In this document: positions 42,601 to 51,562 of the stretch, piece after piece
Position numbering within the stretch: the first letter of the stretch is position 1
Layout: the number at the start of each line of letters is the position of its first letter
NCBI GenBank assembly: GCA_030141605.1
Contig: JAQGDQ010000264.1
Location: 124,001 to 188,000 of the forward strand
DNA length: 64,000 nucleotides
From: Tubiluchus corallicola
Lineage: Eukaryota; Priapulida; Priapulimorpha; Priapulimorphida; Tubiluchidae
Direction: 5' to 3'
Program-made: the position numbers and the translations under genes
The notes under the pieces: model-generated
Databases searched by the model: none
What the model was told of the DNA's origin: nothing
Seen by the model: the letters and a program-made list of their open reading frames with translations, nothing else

Positions 42601-45600
42601 CATGCTTCCACAGCCCCCTAAATTAAGGTGTTTTAATGTGCAGAAATGGTGTGGGCCAAGTAACAATGAGTCCGTTTTTCTTAGAGTCTTGGTCGGTGAT
42701 GGTAGTGTTTAAGCTAACCGCCCAGCATCAGTGTGGTGGAATTCTTGTTTTGGGTGAACTGCTGTTTGGAGGAATTTTAAATATTCCCTCAGTTTGTTTT
42801 GTTAAAGGATATGGTAACTTGATACGTATAATAGTGTAATAATGAACTATTAGACTGTATTAAAGTGGTATGTGGTGTGTACATTATTAAAGAATGGTAT
42901 TGTATTATCGAAAGTTGAAAAGCACTGTAGATCCATATCACATGGAATTTTGCTTGTCATCGACTTTGTTGTCATACTAGAAGAATTTTAAAGTGATGAC
43001 AACATAATTAATTTTGTGGAAGTATATACATCCATTACAATGGGGGAGTTTGTACGGCACTCCTTAAGTGGTCACCACTTGTTCAATGAACTTAAGCTAC
43101 TGGAGCAAAATTAGAGAAACTCTTCAAAATGTGTCAAAGATGCCTTGACCAACTAAAGGTACACAATTTGCTTGTTGCTTTATTACGATCTGGTCTAAAG
43201 TGGGCAGGAACAAACAAAACTTGCGTCACTTAGCCTTGGATTAACTGCTTTAGTTGCAGATCAAGCATTGAATTATTGTAAATCATTTCCACACAACAAA
43301 TTGAATGTTTCTGAGACTTATTCGATTTACAATAAAGCATTAATAATGATTAAATTAAAAACAAATTTTCAGTCAAACTAGCTTATTCAATCATTAGAGT
43401 ACAAAGTGGCATTTAATGAATTATTTACTTTTTCTATCTGTTCTCTCTCTCTCTCTCTCTCTGTGTATTTCCTTCCACTATTTTTTTCTCGCTTCGTCTC
43501 TCTCCCACTCTGTCTCACCGTCTCTTTCTCTCACCTACACATATGCAATTTTCTCACAGAACTCTCGTTTGGAACAGTGCTGGTCATTTTTTTCTAAGGT
43601 AAACTTCTTGCTTTTTTACTGGTTTATTTTTGCTCTCGCCTGGACAAAAGCACCTGTGTGTTTTGCAAACTTTACTGTTCAATGGCAGATGAGTTTAGAA
43701 ACCCAACATATACATGTTTGCTTGCTACCTGCCTGTTTGCTTACTGCATTACTGATATTATTATGCAAAGTAGTTTTACTTCTTTTACTATCCGCCCCAG
43801 AATTTTTATATATTTTAATAGTTTCATAAACTGTGAATTTCTGCCTAGGTTAGCAATCTATTTTGTTTGTTATTGTACTTTAATTCAAATTTACTTTTTG
43901 ACAATATCGTAAATTGCTAAATTGCTACTACAGTGACAGAAAATTTAAAATGCTTTTGTATTATTTTTACTTTTATAAATCTGAAAAAATCCAAGGTACA
44001 GTACGAATTTTCTGGTTACGTACAAGGCGCAACCAGACCCACATGATGTGTTTTGATTGTGAGTATGCAAAAAGCAGACGTGTTTGATATATCACGGATA
44101 TACGGAAAATTTAATTTAACTTATAAATTTAGTTTAGATCAACAAACTTGATCTGTGATGCAGTTTACCAGCATCATCCAACGAAAAGTGCAATGCAACT
44201 AATTTATCACTCCTGTTAGAGTAAAAAATATCATCTCTCACAATGAAACCATTATGCTTATTTTTCAGGCGTCTTCCTTTAGCAGCATTACGGATTCTAC
44301 CATGTCATTGAATATCATCACAGTAACTCTTAACATGGGTGAGTGCGCAACATTACATTCATCTTAAAGATGTTAATTTACACTCTGTTAAGCTGATATT
44401 AAGGATTCTAGCAAATCACAGTCATAGAAATAACATTTATCATGCAGCTGCACGACCTCAAAAATTAATAATTTGCTTTAATTGATGTCAGTTGGTTTAA
44501 GTCTTTTGTAAAATTTTGTAGTGCATGTTTGATTGACTCTTAAATTTGTTGAAATGGGGATTTTTGTCGTTATGCTAATGTTTTACGTCAAATGTTGCTG
44601 TATATAACTTGCTAATTCTCGTTATCACCTTGTGTGTGACTTTCTTTGGTAGCCCTTAAGCCATCCATCTTTATATTTATCATTTTGCTGAGATTTGTTT
44701 TCAGATACTGTAAACTTTCTTGGAATCAGTATAGTTGGACAGAGCAATAAGGGTGGAGATGGGGGAATATACGTGGGCTCCATTATGAAAGGGTAAGTTG
44801 ACCAAATTTCTCTTGTATTAGTTTCCTTCTGTACCTGCTTTTTCACTCAAAAATCCAATTTATAATTAATTCGCTTGATTTTGGGTTCTTGTCGTTTTGC
44901 CAGTTTTTTGTAACTTCTTTTTATTATGTAGATTATTAATTTCAAATTACTACTTGCTGTTTTGCAAGCATTTGTTTATCTTTAATGATACCGTGTTACT
45001 AATTCTGTTTGATTTAAAATTATTATTCTGACAGCTCCTTCACCTTCGTAAGTTTGTGAAAACACAGTACTGGTTTATTTTTGACATTATCAGCCAAGTC
45101 TATAATTTATATATAAAATACTAATTTTGTTTCCTCAATATGCGTGGATGGCCATTGTGGTGAAAAGCATGTTTTTTGCTTTCCTAATAAATAATGGTGG
45201 CAGCCAGTACCTGTATTTAGCAATTAGCAGCAACTGCTAACAGACAGATGAATTTCTAAGAACCCGTTGCTACAATAGCGTGTTATTCATTTGAAACTGC
45301 AGGCAGTTTTCAAATCATATGAAAACCACTGCAGTTGATTTGCATTCACTTGGTAAATGCCCTTCAGCAAGGAATTAAACACCACTCTTTGTGGTGTATG
45401 CCGACATAAGGACACCTATGTATATACTGAAGTTCAAAAGCTCAAAATACAAGTAATATTGTTAAAAATTTACTTTCTGCCTTTTATGCTCCTGCTTCAC
45501 CAAAAAAAAAGCACCGAGCAGCCTTGTAATTATTAGGCAGTTACTTTTTTGTTTAGTGAGATGAAATCCTTTCTTAAACTCCAATAAGATAGTTATTAAT

Positions 45601-48600
45601 ATTAATTGACACCGTGTTCTGTTTCAGTGGTGCTGTAGCAGCTGATGGTAGAATTGAACCTGGAGACATGATTCTACAAGTTAATGAGATTAGCTTTGAG
45701 AATATGAGTAATGATGATGCTGTTCGTGTTCTACGTGAAGTTGTGCACAAACCTGGGTAAGTTAGGCGAAATACTAATGTAAATTCTACATTTCATAAGC
45801 TTAGCATTAATTAGCGCAAAAAACAACATTAACACATGGTGCCATTTTAGAAATATACCAAATTTAAAATTATCAACGTGTAATAGTCTATAGGAAGTGA
45901 CTCATCGACTGTATTGACCTTGTTTCTCCAGCTAAATTTCACTTAGCAGTATTTCGATTTTTGAATGTAGAAATAATTTTTTTAAAGAACTCATAGTCAC
46001 AGTTTTGCTGAGCTAAGCCTGTCTTTAATCTCAGTCTTTTGTGGCAGGAATTGCTTGATTATTTTACAACATAGAACTTGCTCTGTGGTTTCATAAAAAT
46101 GTTATGAAACTTGTTGTACAGTGAGTTATTTGTCAGACTTTTTGATTCTGTTGTTTGCATTTTAGCCCAATTAAGTTGGTTGTAGCCAAATGTTGGGACC
46201 CTAATCCTAAAGGATATTTTACAATCCCTCGATCTGAACCTGTGAGGCCTATTGATCCTTCAGCATGGGTAGCTCACACTGCAGCAGTCAGAGGTAAAAT
46301 AACTGATTTTACGCACATTTTTTGTTAATGTCGATAGGTTCTTAATAAATAAGTTATTGCTCGATTAGCTTTGCTTGCTTTATGACTGCAGGTTTCTATG
46401 TGTGTTAACACTTTCTGTTGCAGTAATTGCTTTATTTTTGTCTGCTAACAGCTTTAACTGAGTTTTATCATCAGCGTTTTGTTAAGCATTTTTTGCATGA
46501 CATTTTGATCAATTTGTGATGTCTGGTTTATGCTTTTGTGTTTTGCTTGAGTTTTTCTAATATGACATCTAGGCGATGGTCTAGCATCTACATCTGATGT
46601 TGCAGGTGAATATCCGGGGCGGCCGGCAGGACATCTTAGCCAATCACTAAGTACCATGACATCAACCTCATCTTCCATTACAAGCAGCATCCCCGAATCT
46701 GATCGTAAGTAACTCAGTAAACTATGTAAGCTTTAACAGTGCCATCTGCTGGCAGATTTTTGTTACTATAGATTTGAATGTTTGCATGTTGGAGCTATAA
46801 CCGTAAAAACGTTTCCTTTATGTATTGTATGTAAAAATGCTACCTAACCATTTACTAGTACCAATAGATCCTAATATTTGCTAAAAAGAAGACTCATGCC
46901 AGTTACTCATAAAATAATCTGCAGTAATGACAGTTGTGTGACAAGTATTTGTGGTGCCCGGAGGCAAAAAACGTCTGTCGGACTACCCGTTTAATGTTTT
47001 GATCATTCGTTACATGGACGAAGCCACAAATTGTGCACGTTTTTGTATCCCTGAGCTCGACTTTTGTTTTTCGATATGATGGGATAAAGATCAACAGAGC
47101 TTTTTTCTAAGAATCACCCTGAGTTTGATTTGTGGTACTGCACCAGAGTAACTCTTTTCTATGCATTAGTTGTGTGTAATGTGGCAGTCCTTAAACATGC
47201 AAAGATTATGAAAGATGCAAAACACTACAGGTTTTCACACTAATGCAGTCAGCAGAGAAATGCCACTGTTGCACCCACCTTGCTACGCCTCTGAGTAACA
47301 TTATAGAAATGAAAAAACTGTTTTCACAGCATGTTATTACCTTCTTTACAACAAACAACAGAAATATTCTATATGAACTTGAGTGTAACTATTGTACATT
47401 TTATTTTATAAAAATATTTGATTGAAAATTATGTGGCTTGCATTAATTGTAAATCCATATTGTAAATCCAGCTGTTTGTGATGCAAAGTAACATTAATGG
47501 CATTGCTGTTAAAGAAATAATAAATTTTTGCCTATATTAGGTCCATTTGACGATATCCAGCTGACAGTAGATACAGATATGGCTAGCATAGTGAGAGCGA
47601 TGGCACGTCCGGATTCCGGCTTGGACATTCGCGATCGCATGTGGCTGAAGATTACTATACCTAATGCATTTATAGGTAAGGGTGGAAGGAGGGTCCTTTT
47701 AGCACTAATTGAAGAAGTTGAAATGCTTTTACAACAATCGGCTTCAAAAATGTTTTATTTACCAATTCTCTGTTCTCATCATTTCTGTAATTATTACAAG
47801 AAAATAAGGTAAAGAAGTTTGTCGCTTTAGAGATTCGGCAATTCTGTAATTTGAAACAGAAAAATGTCATTAGTTGGGACTGTGGTTTTATAAATTCTTA
47901 CAAGTGCTTGATCATGAAATCTCCTTTTTCTGTTGTAAATTAAATGTGTTATTTGATCACTTGTGATCTAGGTTCTCAGTAATTAGTTTTTAAAACATTT
48001 AATATTTAGTTGGTAATGTGCCTCTGACACAAACTATATACGCATACCTATTTTTGGCACTGATGGAGATTTAAATTGATTCTTTTATCCAATTTAAAGG
48101 TGCTGATGTTGTGGATTGGTTATATACGCACGTAGAAGGCTTCACTGATCGCCGAGAAGCCCGGAAATATGCCTGTGCCATGCTGAAGGCTGGCTTCATT
48201 CGACATACCGTCAACAAAATTACATTTTCAGAGCAGTGCTACTATGTGTTTGGTGATTTGTGCAGCAGTAAGTTTGATTTTTGGAAGAATTGTTTCAGTC
48301 ACAATTTGCATTCTCTGTTACATAAATTTTTATAACTTACTGTTGTTTCAAAACAAAATTTAAGAAAGCAGTATTGGTTAGACACTGAATAAACACCAAA
48401 GCTAGTTAATTAATAGATTCAACTTAGGAAAAATTTATAGTCAAGAAGTACACAGGTCTTATTCATGTGGCTTGTTTTCTACCTAAAGTTACCTTTCTTT
48501 TTATAAATCCACTTTCGAGTTCTTTAAACCCTTGAGTACATATAGTGAAATTTTCTTGCTAGGTTGAAACTATATTAGCTATTAAAGGCATTCTAACAAA

Positions 48601-50431
48601 CCTAAAAATTTTCTAGAGGTTTCTATATTTCAACTGCGATTTACAGGTATGTCCGCTCTTAGCCTGGGCGATGATTTTGATTCTGTAAGCTGTTCTGAAG
48701 CTGACAGGGACACCTTAGCGCCGCTTCCCCCTCCAACTGCTGGTAGTCCGTGGGGTGGCGGACAGATGCCCTATTCTGGCAACTACCTCCCACAGTCTAC
48801 AGGATACGCACCAATGCCATTTAATTTTACAAATGATAGTGCTAATTATACAACTTACGGAGGCCTAGGTCCAACACCATGTAGTAATGGAAGTCTACAC
48901 AGTGGTTCAGGGGGTATGTATATAAGTCATCAGATATTAATACTTTCTTGTATGCACTCGAACATGGCTAATGATGTGCAGTTGAGTGAAAATAAATCGT
49001 AATTCAACTTAATGTATGTGACAGTTAATCAAACTGTATAGATAGTAGCAAGTCAATTAACTACCGGAAGACGGTTATTATTTTTTCTAATGCATTATGA
49101 GGCGTTAGCCTGCATTTATAATTACATGCTTACCTCTAAAAATAAAATTAAGCGTTGCAGTCTCAAACTTCTGAATTGCTCTGTTATTTCAAAAGTATGC
49201 TAATTACGTTCGATGCACAACCTCAGCAGCCAAGCAAAATTACCTTGAGCAATGAGCACACACTATCCATGCACAAATGCCAGCAATAGGCTGGGAAACA
49301 CTCTCGAAATCTGCCAATAGGACGCTGAATGGTTGAACAAGCTGAGGCTGTATTATATGTACCTGTTAACTTTGAGAAGTTAGTCTTATCTTTTGGTGTA
49401 TTACAAATAATCAATATAATTACGGGCTAACTACTATTGTGAATAGTAAACAAGTTTTTTTTCATAATTTCATCAGACAACGATTAAAGCAATTAAATGG
49501 TTATATTAGTACCTTGTATACTAGTAGTTAAACACTAAACCAAGTTTGTAGCTAAATTTATGTACAGATGTACTTTAAACTTTGTCTGTAGTTTATCCAT
49601 AAAAGAACCTTGTGAAGCCATATCATGATTTCTTAGCATCTCACTTTCTACTCAAATGTGCAATTGGGCAATCAGCTAATGGTCTTAAATATTGTGTAAG
49701 ACATCAGAATTACAAATTTTCACTGATGCTAAATTTTAAATTTTCGCGTTAACTAAATTTTCGTACTGAATACATTTATAATAAACTTCTGTTAGATCTT
49801 TTGTCATTAGTATGTAATGAATAGTTAAATAGGATTGAAATAAGCTCTTACGGCCAGTAATCTCTCCAAAAATTCTTTCAGGATTTAATTTTGACTTCCT
49901 GTAATCACAAGCTTAAATTCATTGCCCGTTGCAGCAATTGTAATGTCATTACGTCAGATTAGGTCTGAGATCAGATGGAATTGGAGATCGATTGGATTGG
50001 ATCTGAACACAAGTTTCCATGTCGGCACATTCCTGCTCTCCTAGCTTTTGAAAGTCATGCCAAAACCTTGTTTATCAGTCTTCTAAGTTGGTCAATCTTC
50101 TAAACAACGTTTTATTATATTGTCTTTATGATTCATTCGTTATTCATAATTATCATGTTTGACAGGTAGTAGCAATGGTTCTGGAGGCAAGAAAGAGAGA
50201 TCCAATCGTAAATCACCTAGTCCCGGAAATAGTACAAGTGATTCCGAGTCGCAGGGCGGTGGTGTTCGCCGTGGCGGATCCAGTGGTAGCGAGCACTCCG
50301 TCTCTACTGTTGCATCTCAACGAGAAGTGGGAGGCAGACTTGACCAAATCCCGCCGGATGTGGGAGCTTCTCGGCAGTCGTTCCGCTTAGCAATGGGCAA
50401 CCCTTGTGAGTTTTTTGTTGATGTTATGTGA
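607..50431 (+). CDS. dsh: dishevelled (Dsh/DVL) gene, 5' partial; overall span of 15 exons
   Basis: Cytoplasmic scaffold that relays Frizzled signals to the canonical Wnt and planar-polarity branches. Fifteen exons join with matching phase and GT/AG ends and give about 644 visible residues (633 with a shorter exon 11). Counting the first visible Val as 1: end of DIX 1-23 ([15 protein letters not shown]); linker with the DVL signature [13 protein letters not shown]; Ser/acidic and Arg/Lys-rich stretches ([10 protein letters not shown]); PDZ about 197-290 with [30 protein letters not shown] and [18 protein letters not shown] about 390-460 with [20 protein letters not shown] and [18 protein letters not shown]; Ser/Gly-rich tail ending EFFVDVM. 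The DIX start, about 60 residues, lies before base 1. Introns range from about 0.28 to 17.9 kb. Compared with fly Dsh as I remember it, this protein keeps the vertebrate-type [13 protein letters not shown] and FFVDVM motifs. Confidence 0.97.
2117..2684. repeat. interleaved inverted duplication inside the non-LTR element
   Basis: Block A 2117-2304 (188 bp) is repeated in reverse at 2417-2604 (188 bp), and block B 2317-2387 (71 bp) in reverse at 2614-2684 (71 bp), with only a few mismatches. The order is A, reverse B, reverse A, B. The - strand copy 2317-2604 is the continuous A-linker-B form, so a reverse copy was placed between A and B of the + copy. Confidence 0.9.
3244..3290 (+). ncRNA. hammerhead-ribozyme-like core at the 3' end of the non-LTR remnant
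   Basis: CTGATGA (3244-3250), a stem-loop GGGAA..TTCCC, then GAAA (3269-3272), then a small hairpin ATGT..ACAT around palindromic CGTTAACG. This is the order of the hammerhead core (CUGAUGA, stem II, GAAA, stem III). I could not find a convincing stem I, so it may be a degenerate or fortuitous copy. Confidence 0.3.
8251..8280 (-). repeat. hairpin with CTGAGGA head, retroelement 3'-end type
   Basis: On the - strand CTGAGGA is followed by a perfect 8-bp stem (ACGACTGC / GCAGTCGT) around an 8-base loop and then AACG. The layout resembles the 3244 motif on the + strand and known 3' ends of Penelope-like and related retroelements. Nothing coding is visible beside it. Confidence 0.35.
12180..12320 (+). 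mobile_element. tRNA-derived SINE, copy 1
   Basis: The head has a pol III A box (TGGTTAGCATAGCT) and a B box (GAGTTCGAGTCCT) at tRNA-like spacing, then a short body with CACGCGTTTATTTGAT. The cloverleaf is imperfect (anticodon arm CTGG-AAA-CCAG), so it is not a functional tRNA. It shares head and body with the copy at 34258. Confidence 0.65.
12569..12586. repeat. (TA)n microsatellite
   Basis: An uninterrupted run of TA dinucleotides. Confidence 0.9.
14627..15190 (+). CDS. candidate nested secreted peptide precursor, exon 1
   Basis: Unrecognised family. A 188-codon open stretch inside the first visible dsh intron begins with a signal-peptide-like segment ([20 protein letters not shown]), continues as a hydrophilic basic region with possible convertase sites (NRR, IRR, YYKR, RHGKKR) and ends [15 protein letters not shown] directly at a GTAAGT donor in phase 0. 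GKKR is a classic amidation-plus-cleavage site in neuropeptide precursors. The N-terminal part is less certain: a T-rich tract ending CCTTAG at 14781 could instead be an acceptor, with the real signal peptide further upstream. Phase also permits, less plausibly, a dsh cassette exon starting at 14843, because the flanking dsh exons meet in phase 0. Base composition is richer in C and G than the surrounding intron. Confidence 0.5.
16005..16026. repeat. C-rich run
   Basis: CCCCCTCCCCCG followed by ten Cs, out of keeping with the AT-rich intron. Confidence 0.85.
17369..17431 (+). CDS. candidate nested secreted peptide precursor, exon 2
   Basis: Acceptor with pyrimidine tract (ACTTATACCTGCAG) then 20 codons, [20 protein letters not shown], and a TAA. 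Phase 0 fits the 15190 donor. Joined, the part after GKKR would be a 35-residue peptide with five Cys, spaced 3, 2, 8 and 5 residues apart. The odd Cys number could mean an incomplete model or a dimer. The AATAAA 114 bases after the stop supports a genuine 3' end. The pairing is inferred. Confidence 0.4.
   Translation, partial: VRCYSSHAPHTCHFEQRCIN
17545..17550 (+). terminator. AATAAA signal after candidate nested gene
   Basis: AATAAA lies 114 bases after the TAA at 17429-17431, a normal spacing for a short 3' UTR inside the dsh intron. In AT-rich DNA the hexamer is common, so alone it is weak. Confidence 0.3.
18598..18728 (+). CDS. dsh: dsh exon: linker with [13 protein letters not shown] motif
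   Basis: Acceptor TTTCAG, donor CA|GTAAGT. Starts in phase 0 with LVPAEG, equivalent to LVSAEG/LVLAEG of DVL proteins, and ends [14 protein letters not shown] plus two bases of a His codon. Codons in the first half are Ser/Thr-rich and less conserved. Confidence 0.95.
18729..24458. other. dsh intron, 5.7 kb
   Basis: No recognised gene. Two open stretches on the - strand (21656-21973 and 22953-23201) look somewhat protein-like but match nothing I know. A CR1-like 3' end lies at 23936. Confidence 0.7.
23936..24130 (-). mobile_element. 3' end of a CR1-like non-LTR element
   Basis: Repeats of TAGACA at 23936-23955 followed by TTTTTATTTAT are, on the - strand, an A-rich 3' end plus an (ATGTCT)n tail. 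The same tail occurs at 25180 beside recognisable polymerase sequence. The rest (AT-rich, then GGTAGCG..AGCTACCC) is probably its 3' UTR. Heavily 5'-truncated. Confidence 0.5.
24459..24529 (+). CDS. dsh: dsh exon: acidic/Thr segment, [10 protein letters not shown]
   Basis: Acceptor TTTTTCAG, donor G|GTAAGA. The first base completes His, then [20 protein letters not shown] matches the DVL stretch ETETESVVS followed by Arg residues. Ends in phase 1. Confidence 0.93.
24874..24944. repeat. 31-bp tandem duplication
   Basis: The unit CCTTTTCAGTAGCTTACTTA.. starts at 24874 and again at 24905, and a third partial unit starts at 24936. One mismatch separates the full copies. Confidence 0.9.
25180..26850 (-). 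mobile_element. decayed CR1/jockey-like non-LTR retrotransposon
   Basis: Read on the - strand: at about 26822-26700, [20 protein letters not shown] and IFANDLI (decayed PQGS and F/YADD blocks, with a stop between them); at 26414-26220, [20 protein letters not shown] (polymerase C-terminal part); then an A/T-rich 3' region ending at 25180 with ATGTCT repeats. Frames are broken by stops and shifts. It lies in the dsh intron, opposite to dsh. Confidence 0.75.
28353..28381. repeat. perfect 9-bp hairpin
   Basis: GATGTGGGT (28353-28361) and ACCCACATC (28373-28381) around an 11-base loop, which is itself partly self-complementary (GGTAAC/GTAACC). Intronic; function unknown. Confidence 0.6.
29429..29480 (+). 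other. possible alternative first coding exon of dsh (speculative)
   Basis: In a C/G-richer island (about 29090-29480), ATG ACC CTG AGT TGC.. runs 17 codons ([17 protein letters not shown]) to G|GTATTT in phase 1, which fits the next dsh exon at 33537. A transcript starting here would lack DIX but keep PDZ and DEP. No core promoter is evident and phase agreement has a one-in-three chance. Confidence 0.2.
33537..33593 (+). CDS. dsh: dsh microexon: Arg/His-rich linker
   Basis: A 57-base exon with acceptor TCTCTCACAG and donor G|GTATGT. It completes Asp and reads [18 protein letters not shown], like the RRERPRRRD-type basic linker of DVLs. Phases 1 in and 1 out fit its neighbours. The high GC content relative to the flanking intron supports coding. 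Confidence 0.88.
33594..37386. other. dsh intron, 3.8 kb
   Basis: Contains SINE copy 2. A possible pseudo-exon begins at 36829 after GTTTTGCAG, but its phase does not fit dsh. Nothing else is seen. Confidence 0.7.
34258..34376 (+). mobile_element. tRNA-derived SINE, copy 2
   Basis: Same head as copy 1: AATGGTTAGCATAGCTG, CAGAAGG, then CTCGAGTCCC, followed by an A-run and a body with CATGTGTTTATATGAT. The match in both halves shows a family rather than a stray tRNA pseudogene. The copies lie in different dsh introns in the same orientation. Confidence 0.65.
37387..37525 (+). CDS. dsh: dsh exon: [16 protein letters not shown] linker
   Basis: Acceptor TTTTTCCAG, donor AG|GTTTGT. Reads [15 protein letters not shown] then [20 protein letters not shown], aligned by eye with DVL MTSELESTSLGDSDEED. 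Phase 1 in, phase 2 out. Confidence 0.94.
37526..40507. other. dsh intron, 3.0 kb
   Basis: AT-rich; no gene, RNA or clear repeat found. Confidence 0.6.
40508..40592 (+). CDS. dsh: dsh exon: SSTTE motif and basic cluster
   Basis: Acceptor CTTACAG, donor AGG|GTATGT. Reads [20 protein letters not shown], matching FSSSTEQS..RHRRRRKQR of DVL2. This is the conserved Ser/Thr plus basic stretch just before PDZ. Ends in phase 0. Confidence 0.94.
40593..44268. other. dsh intron, 3.7 kb
   Basis: AT-rich; only the (CT)n microsatellite stands out. Open frames here look like chance. Confidence 0.6.
43442..43463. repeat. (CT)n microsatellite
   Basis: About eleven CT units, followed by a looser CT-rich stretch to 43555. 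It lies in the intron before the first PDZ exon. Confidence 0.9.
44269..44338 (+). CDS. dsh: dsh exon: start of PDZ domain
   Basis: Acceptor TTTTTCAG, donor G|GTGAGT. Reads [20 protein letters not shown] then LNM, nearly identical to all known Dsh/DVL proteins. It holds the first PDZ strand. Ends in phase 1. Confidence 0.97.
44705..44792 (+). CDS. dsh: dsh exon: PDZ carboxylate-binding loop
   Basis: Acceptor GTTTTCAG, donor GG|GTAAGT. Contains [20 protein letters not shown] and GSIMKG; the FLGIS stretch is the ligand-binding loop and strand of the PDZ groove. Phase 1 in, phase 2 out. Confidence 0.97.
45628..45756 (+). CDS. dsh: dsh exon: PDZ middle and helix 2
   Basis: Acceptor GTTTCAG, donor GG|GTAAGT. 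Reads [20 protein letters not shown], then [20 protein letters not shown]. These are the core strands and the groove helix of PDZ. Phase 2 on both sides. Confidence 0.97.
46166..46293 (+). CDS. dsh: dsh exon: last PDZ strand and PDZ-DEP linker
   Basis: Acceptor GCATTTTAG, donor G|GTAAAA. Reads [20 protein letters not shown] then [20 protein letters not shown], the strongly conserved stretch after PDZ. Ends in phase 1. Confidence 0.97.
46573..46704 (+). CDS. dsh: dsh exon: variable PDZ-DEP linker, two in-frame acceptors
   Basis: Ser/Thr-rich linker ending [11 protein letters not shown] with donor C|GTAAGT. The first acceptor (AG at 46571-46572) follows a branch-like TTCTAAT. A second AG at 46604-46605 would start the exon at 46606. 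Both keep phase 1. The longer form adds 11 residues ([11 protein letters not shown] against the single junction Gly). The shorter form begins GEYPGRP, which resembles other Dsh/DVL linkers (FPAYPG in DVL2), so either or both may be used. Confidence 0.85.
47541..47675 (+). CDS. dsh: dsh exon: start of DEP domain
   Basis: Acceptor CCTATATTAG, donor G|GTAAGG. Reads [20 protein letters not shown] then [16 protein letters not shown], the DEP N-terminal helix region that contacts Frizzled and the membrane. Phase 1 on both sides. Confidence 0.97.
48100..48267 (+). CDS. dsh: dsh exon: DEP domain core
   Basis: Acceptor is an unusual purine-rich TTTAAAG, with the tract TTCTTTTATCC just upstream; donor A|GTAAGT. 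Reads [20 protein letters not shown], then [20 protein letters not shown], as expected for DEP. Phase 1 on both sides. Confidence 0.96.
48647..48913 (+). CDS. dsh: dsh exon: post-DEP Ser/Pro/Gly-rich tail
   Basis: Acceptor GATTTACAG, donor G|GTATGT. Reads [13 protein letters not shown], then [13 protein letters not shown], the conserved DQDTLAPLP motif of DVLs, followed by Tyr/Pro/Gly/Asn-rich low-complexity sequence. Phase 1 on both sides. Confidence 0.95.
48914..50165. other. dsh intron, 1.25 kb
   Basis: No feature recognised. Confidence 0.6.
50166..50431 (+). CDS. dsh: dsh last exon (conserved FFVDVM C-terminus)
   Basis: Acceptor TTTGACAG; 87 residues and a TGA stop. Starts with a Ser/Gly/Arg-rich region ([20 protein letters not shown]) and ends [20 protein letters not shown] then EFFVDVM, matching vertebrate DVL ends. 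In DVLs this end can fold back onto the protein's own PDZ groove. A hidden donor, T|GTGAGT at 50405/50406, lies inside the GNPC codons and would remove the last seven residues (see the alternative exon at 51563). Confidence 0.96.
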
Positions 50432-50809
50432 ATGGGGCAAACTTGTAGTAACTCTTTCACTACTGCAGTGCTTGTTGGGCTTATTAATTATTGTGCTTCA
50501 GTGGTGAATGAAGAATTGAGTTTTAAAGCTTTTACAGTAGTAGTAATATCGTACAGTAGTTGAGCTGTATCAGTTTTCACATATCTGTTGATTTTAGTGT
50601 ATAGCTGTTTTCAGTTATTTTTATCGGTTCCCATTTTTGCACGTTGAGCATTTGATGTTATTTATTATGTAAAAATGAGTTTTCTTTCATCCATTTAATT
50701 TGTTCATAGTAGTTGGCTGCCTGTTAAATGTTAAATTGTGATATTGCAAATGCTTAAAATTAGTGCTGAAGTGCATAGTTGACCACAACTAATTGTAGTG
50801 AAAGGGTTA

Positions 50810-50857
50810 GGTGTAGGTATTTCGTCCACTTTTGGTGTAGGTATTTCGTCCACTTTT
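50810..50857. repeat. 24-bp tandem duplication in dsh 3' UTR
   Basis: GGTGTAGGTATTTCG.. at 50810 is repeated exactly at 50834. It lies 380 bases after the dsh stop. Confidence 0.9.
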
Positions 50858-51481
50858 GCGCATTTGTACTCTGACTGGTTTAAATGCCATTAGACACCAT
50901 TATAGCCCATCAGTTTAATGCCACACACAGCCTAAATACTAATTTAGATTAAAGTAACTAATTTTGGCATCTTTATCCTCGACTTCGTCAAATGGCTAAT
51001 AGATGATTACAATTTTTTCATGGCATTTCTTTGTTTCCTACGAGATGGCTTCTTTATACCTGCATATGCCACATAATTATTTAATTAATAATCAGTGTAA
51101 GATCTGTAACTATTTTAACAGGTCATGACTGTTTCTTGGGAGTAACATTTATTTGTGTACTGCATGCTGCTTGTTTAGCGTACTGATCGATGTTATATTT
51201 ATAATATTTAACCCTTTACTAGTTTAATGTGCGTATAATGAAATACTAACTATTTTATCTCACGAAGTGTATAATTTTTGCTGCAATTGACAATCCTGAT
51301 CCTGAAATTCTAATTAATTACTAATTTTAATACTGTTTAATGTATTTTCATAATGTTTTATAGTGTTTCGTTGAGAGTATTTTTGCCTTTGTGCCATTTT
51401 GGAAACTTACTCATTGTATTTAATGTATATGATTTATCACAAAACGCAGTTTTCGTGACAATAACATGATTATTTAGCATG

Positions 51482-51487
51482 AATAAA
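51482..51487 (+). terminator. AATAAA polyadenylation signal, dsh FFVDVM isoform
   Basis: Canonical AATAAA about 1.05 kb after the 50431 stop and 75 bases before the alternative acceptor. Its position would let cleavage compete with splicing to the 51563 exon. Another AATAAA at 54375-54380 could serve a longer transcript. Confidence 0.4.
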
Positions 51488-51562
51488 AACTTCACCCATT
51501 TCCAAAGTACTTAATACTGTTATTTTCCCCACTAATTGTTTATTGTTTTTGTACCTTTTTAG

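Larger units (their letters stand above)
44339..48646. other. short dsh introns between PDZ/DEP exons
   Basis: Introns at 44339-44704, 44793-45627, 45757-46165, 46294-46572, 46705-47540, 47676-48099 and 48268-48646. None holds a recognised element. A CTCF-like motif (reverse CCAGCAGATGGCACTG) lies at about 46739-46754. Confidence 0.6.
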
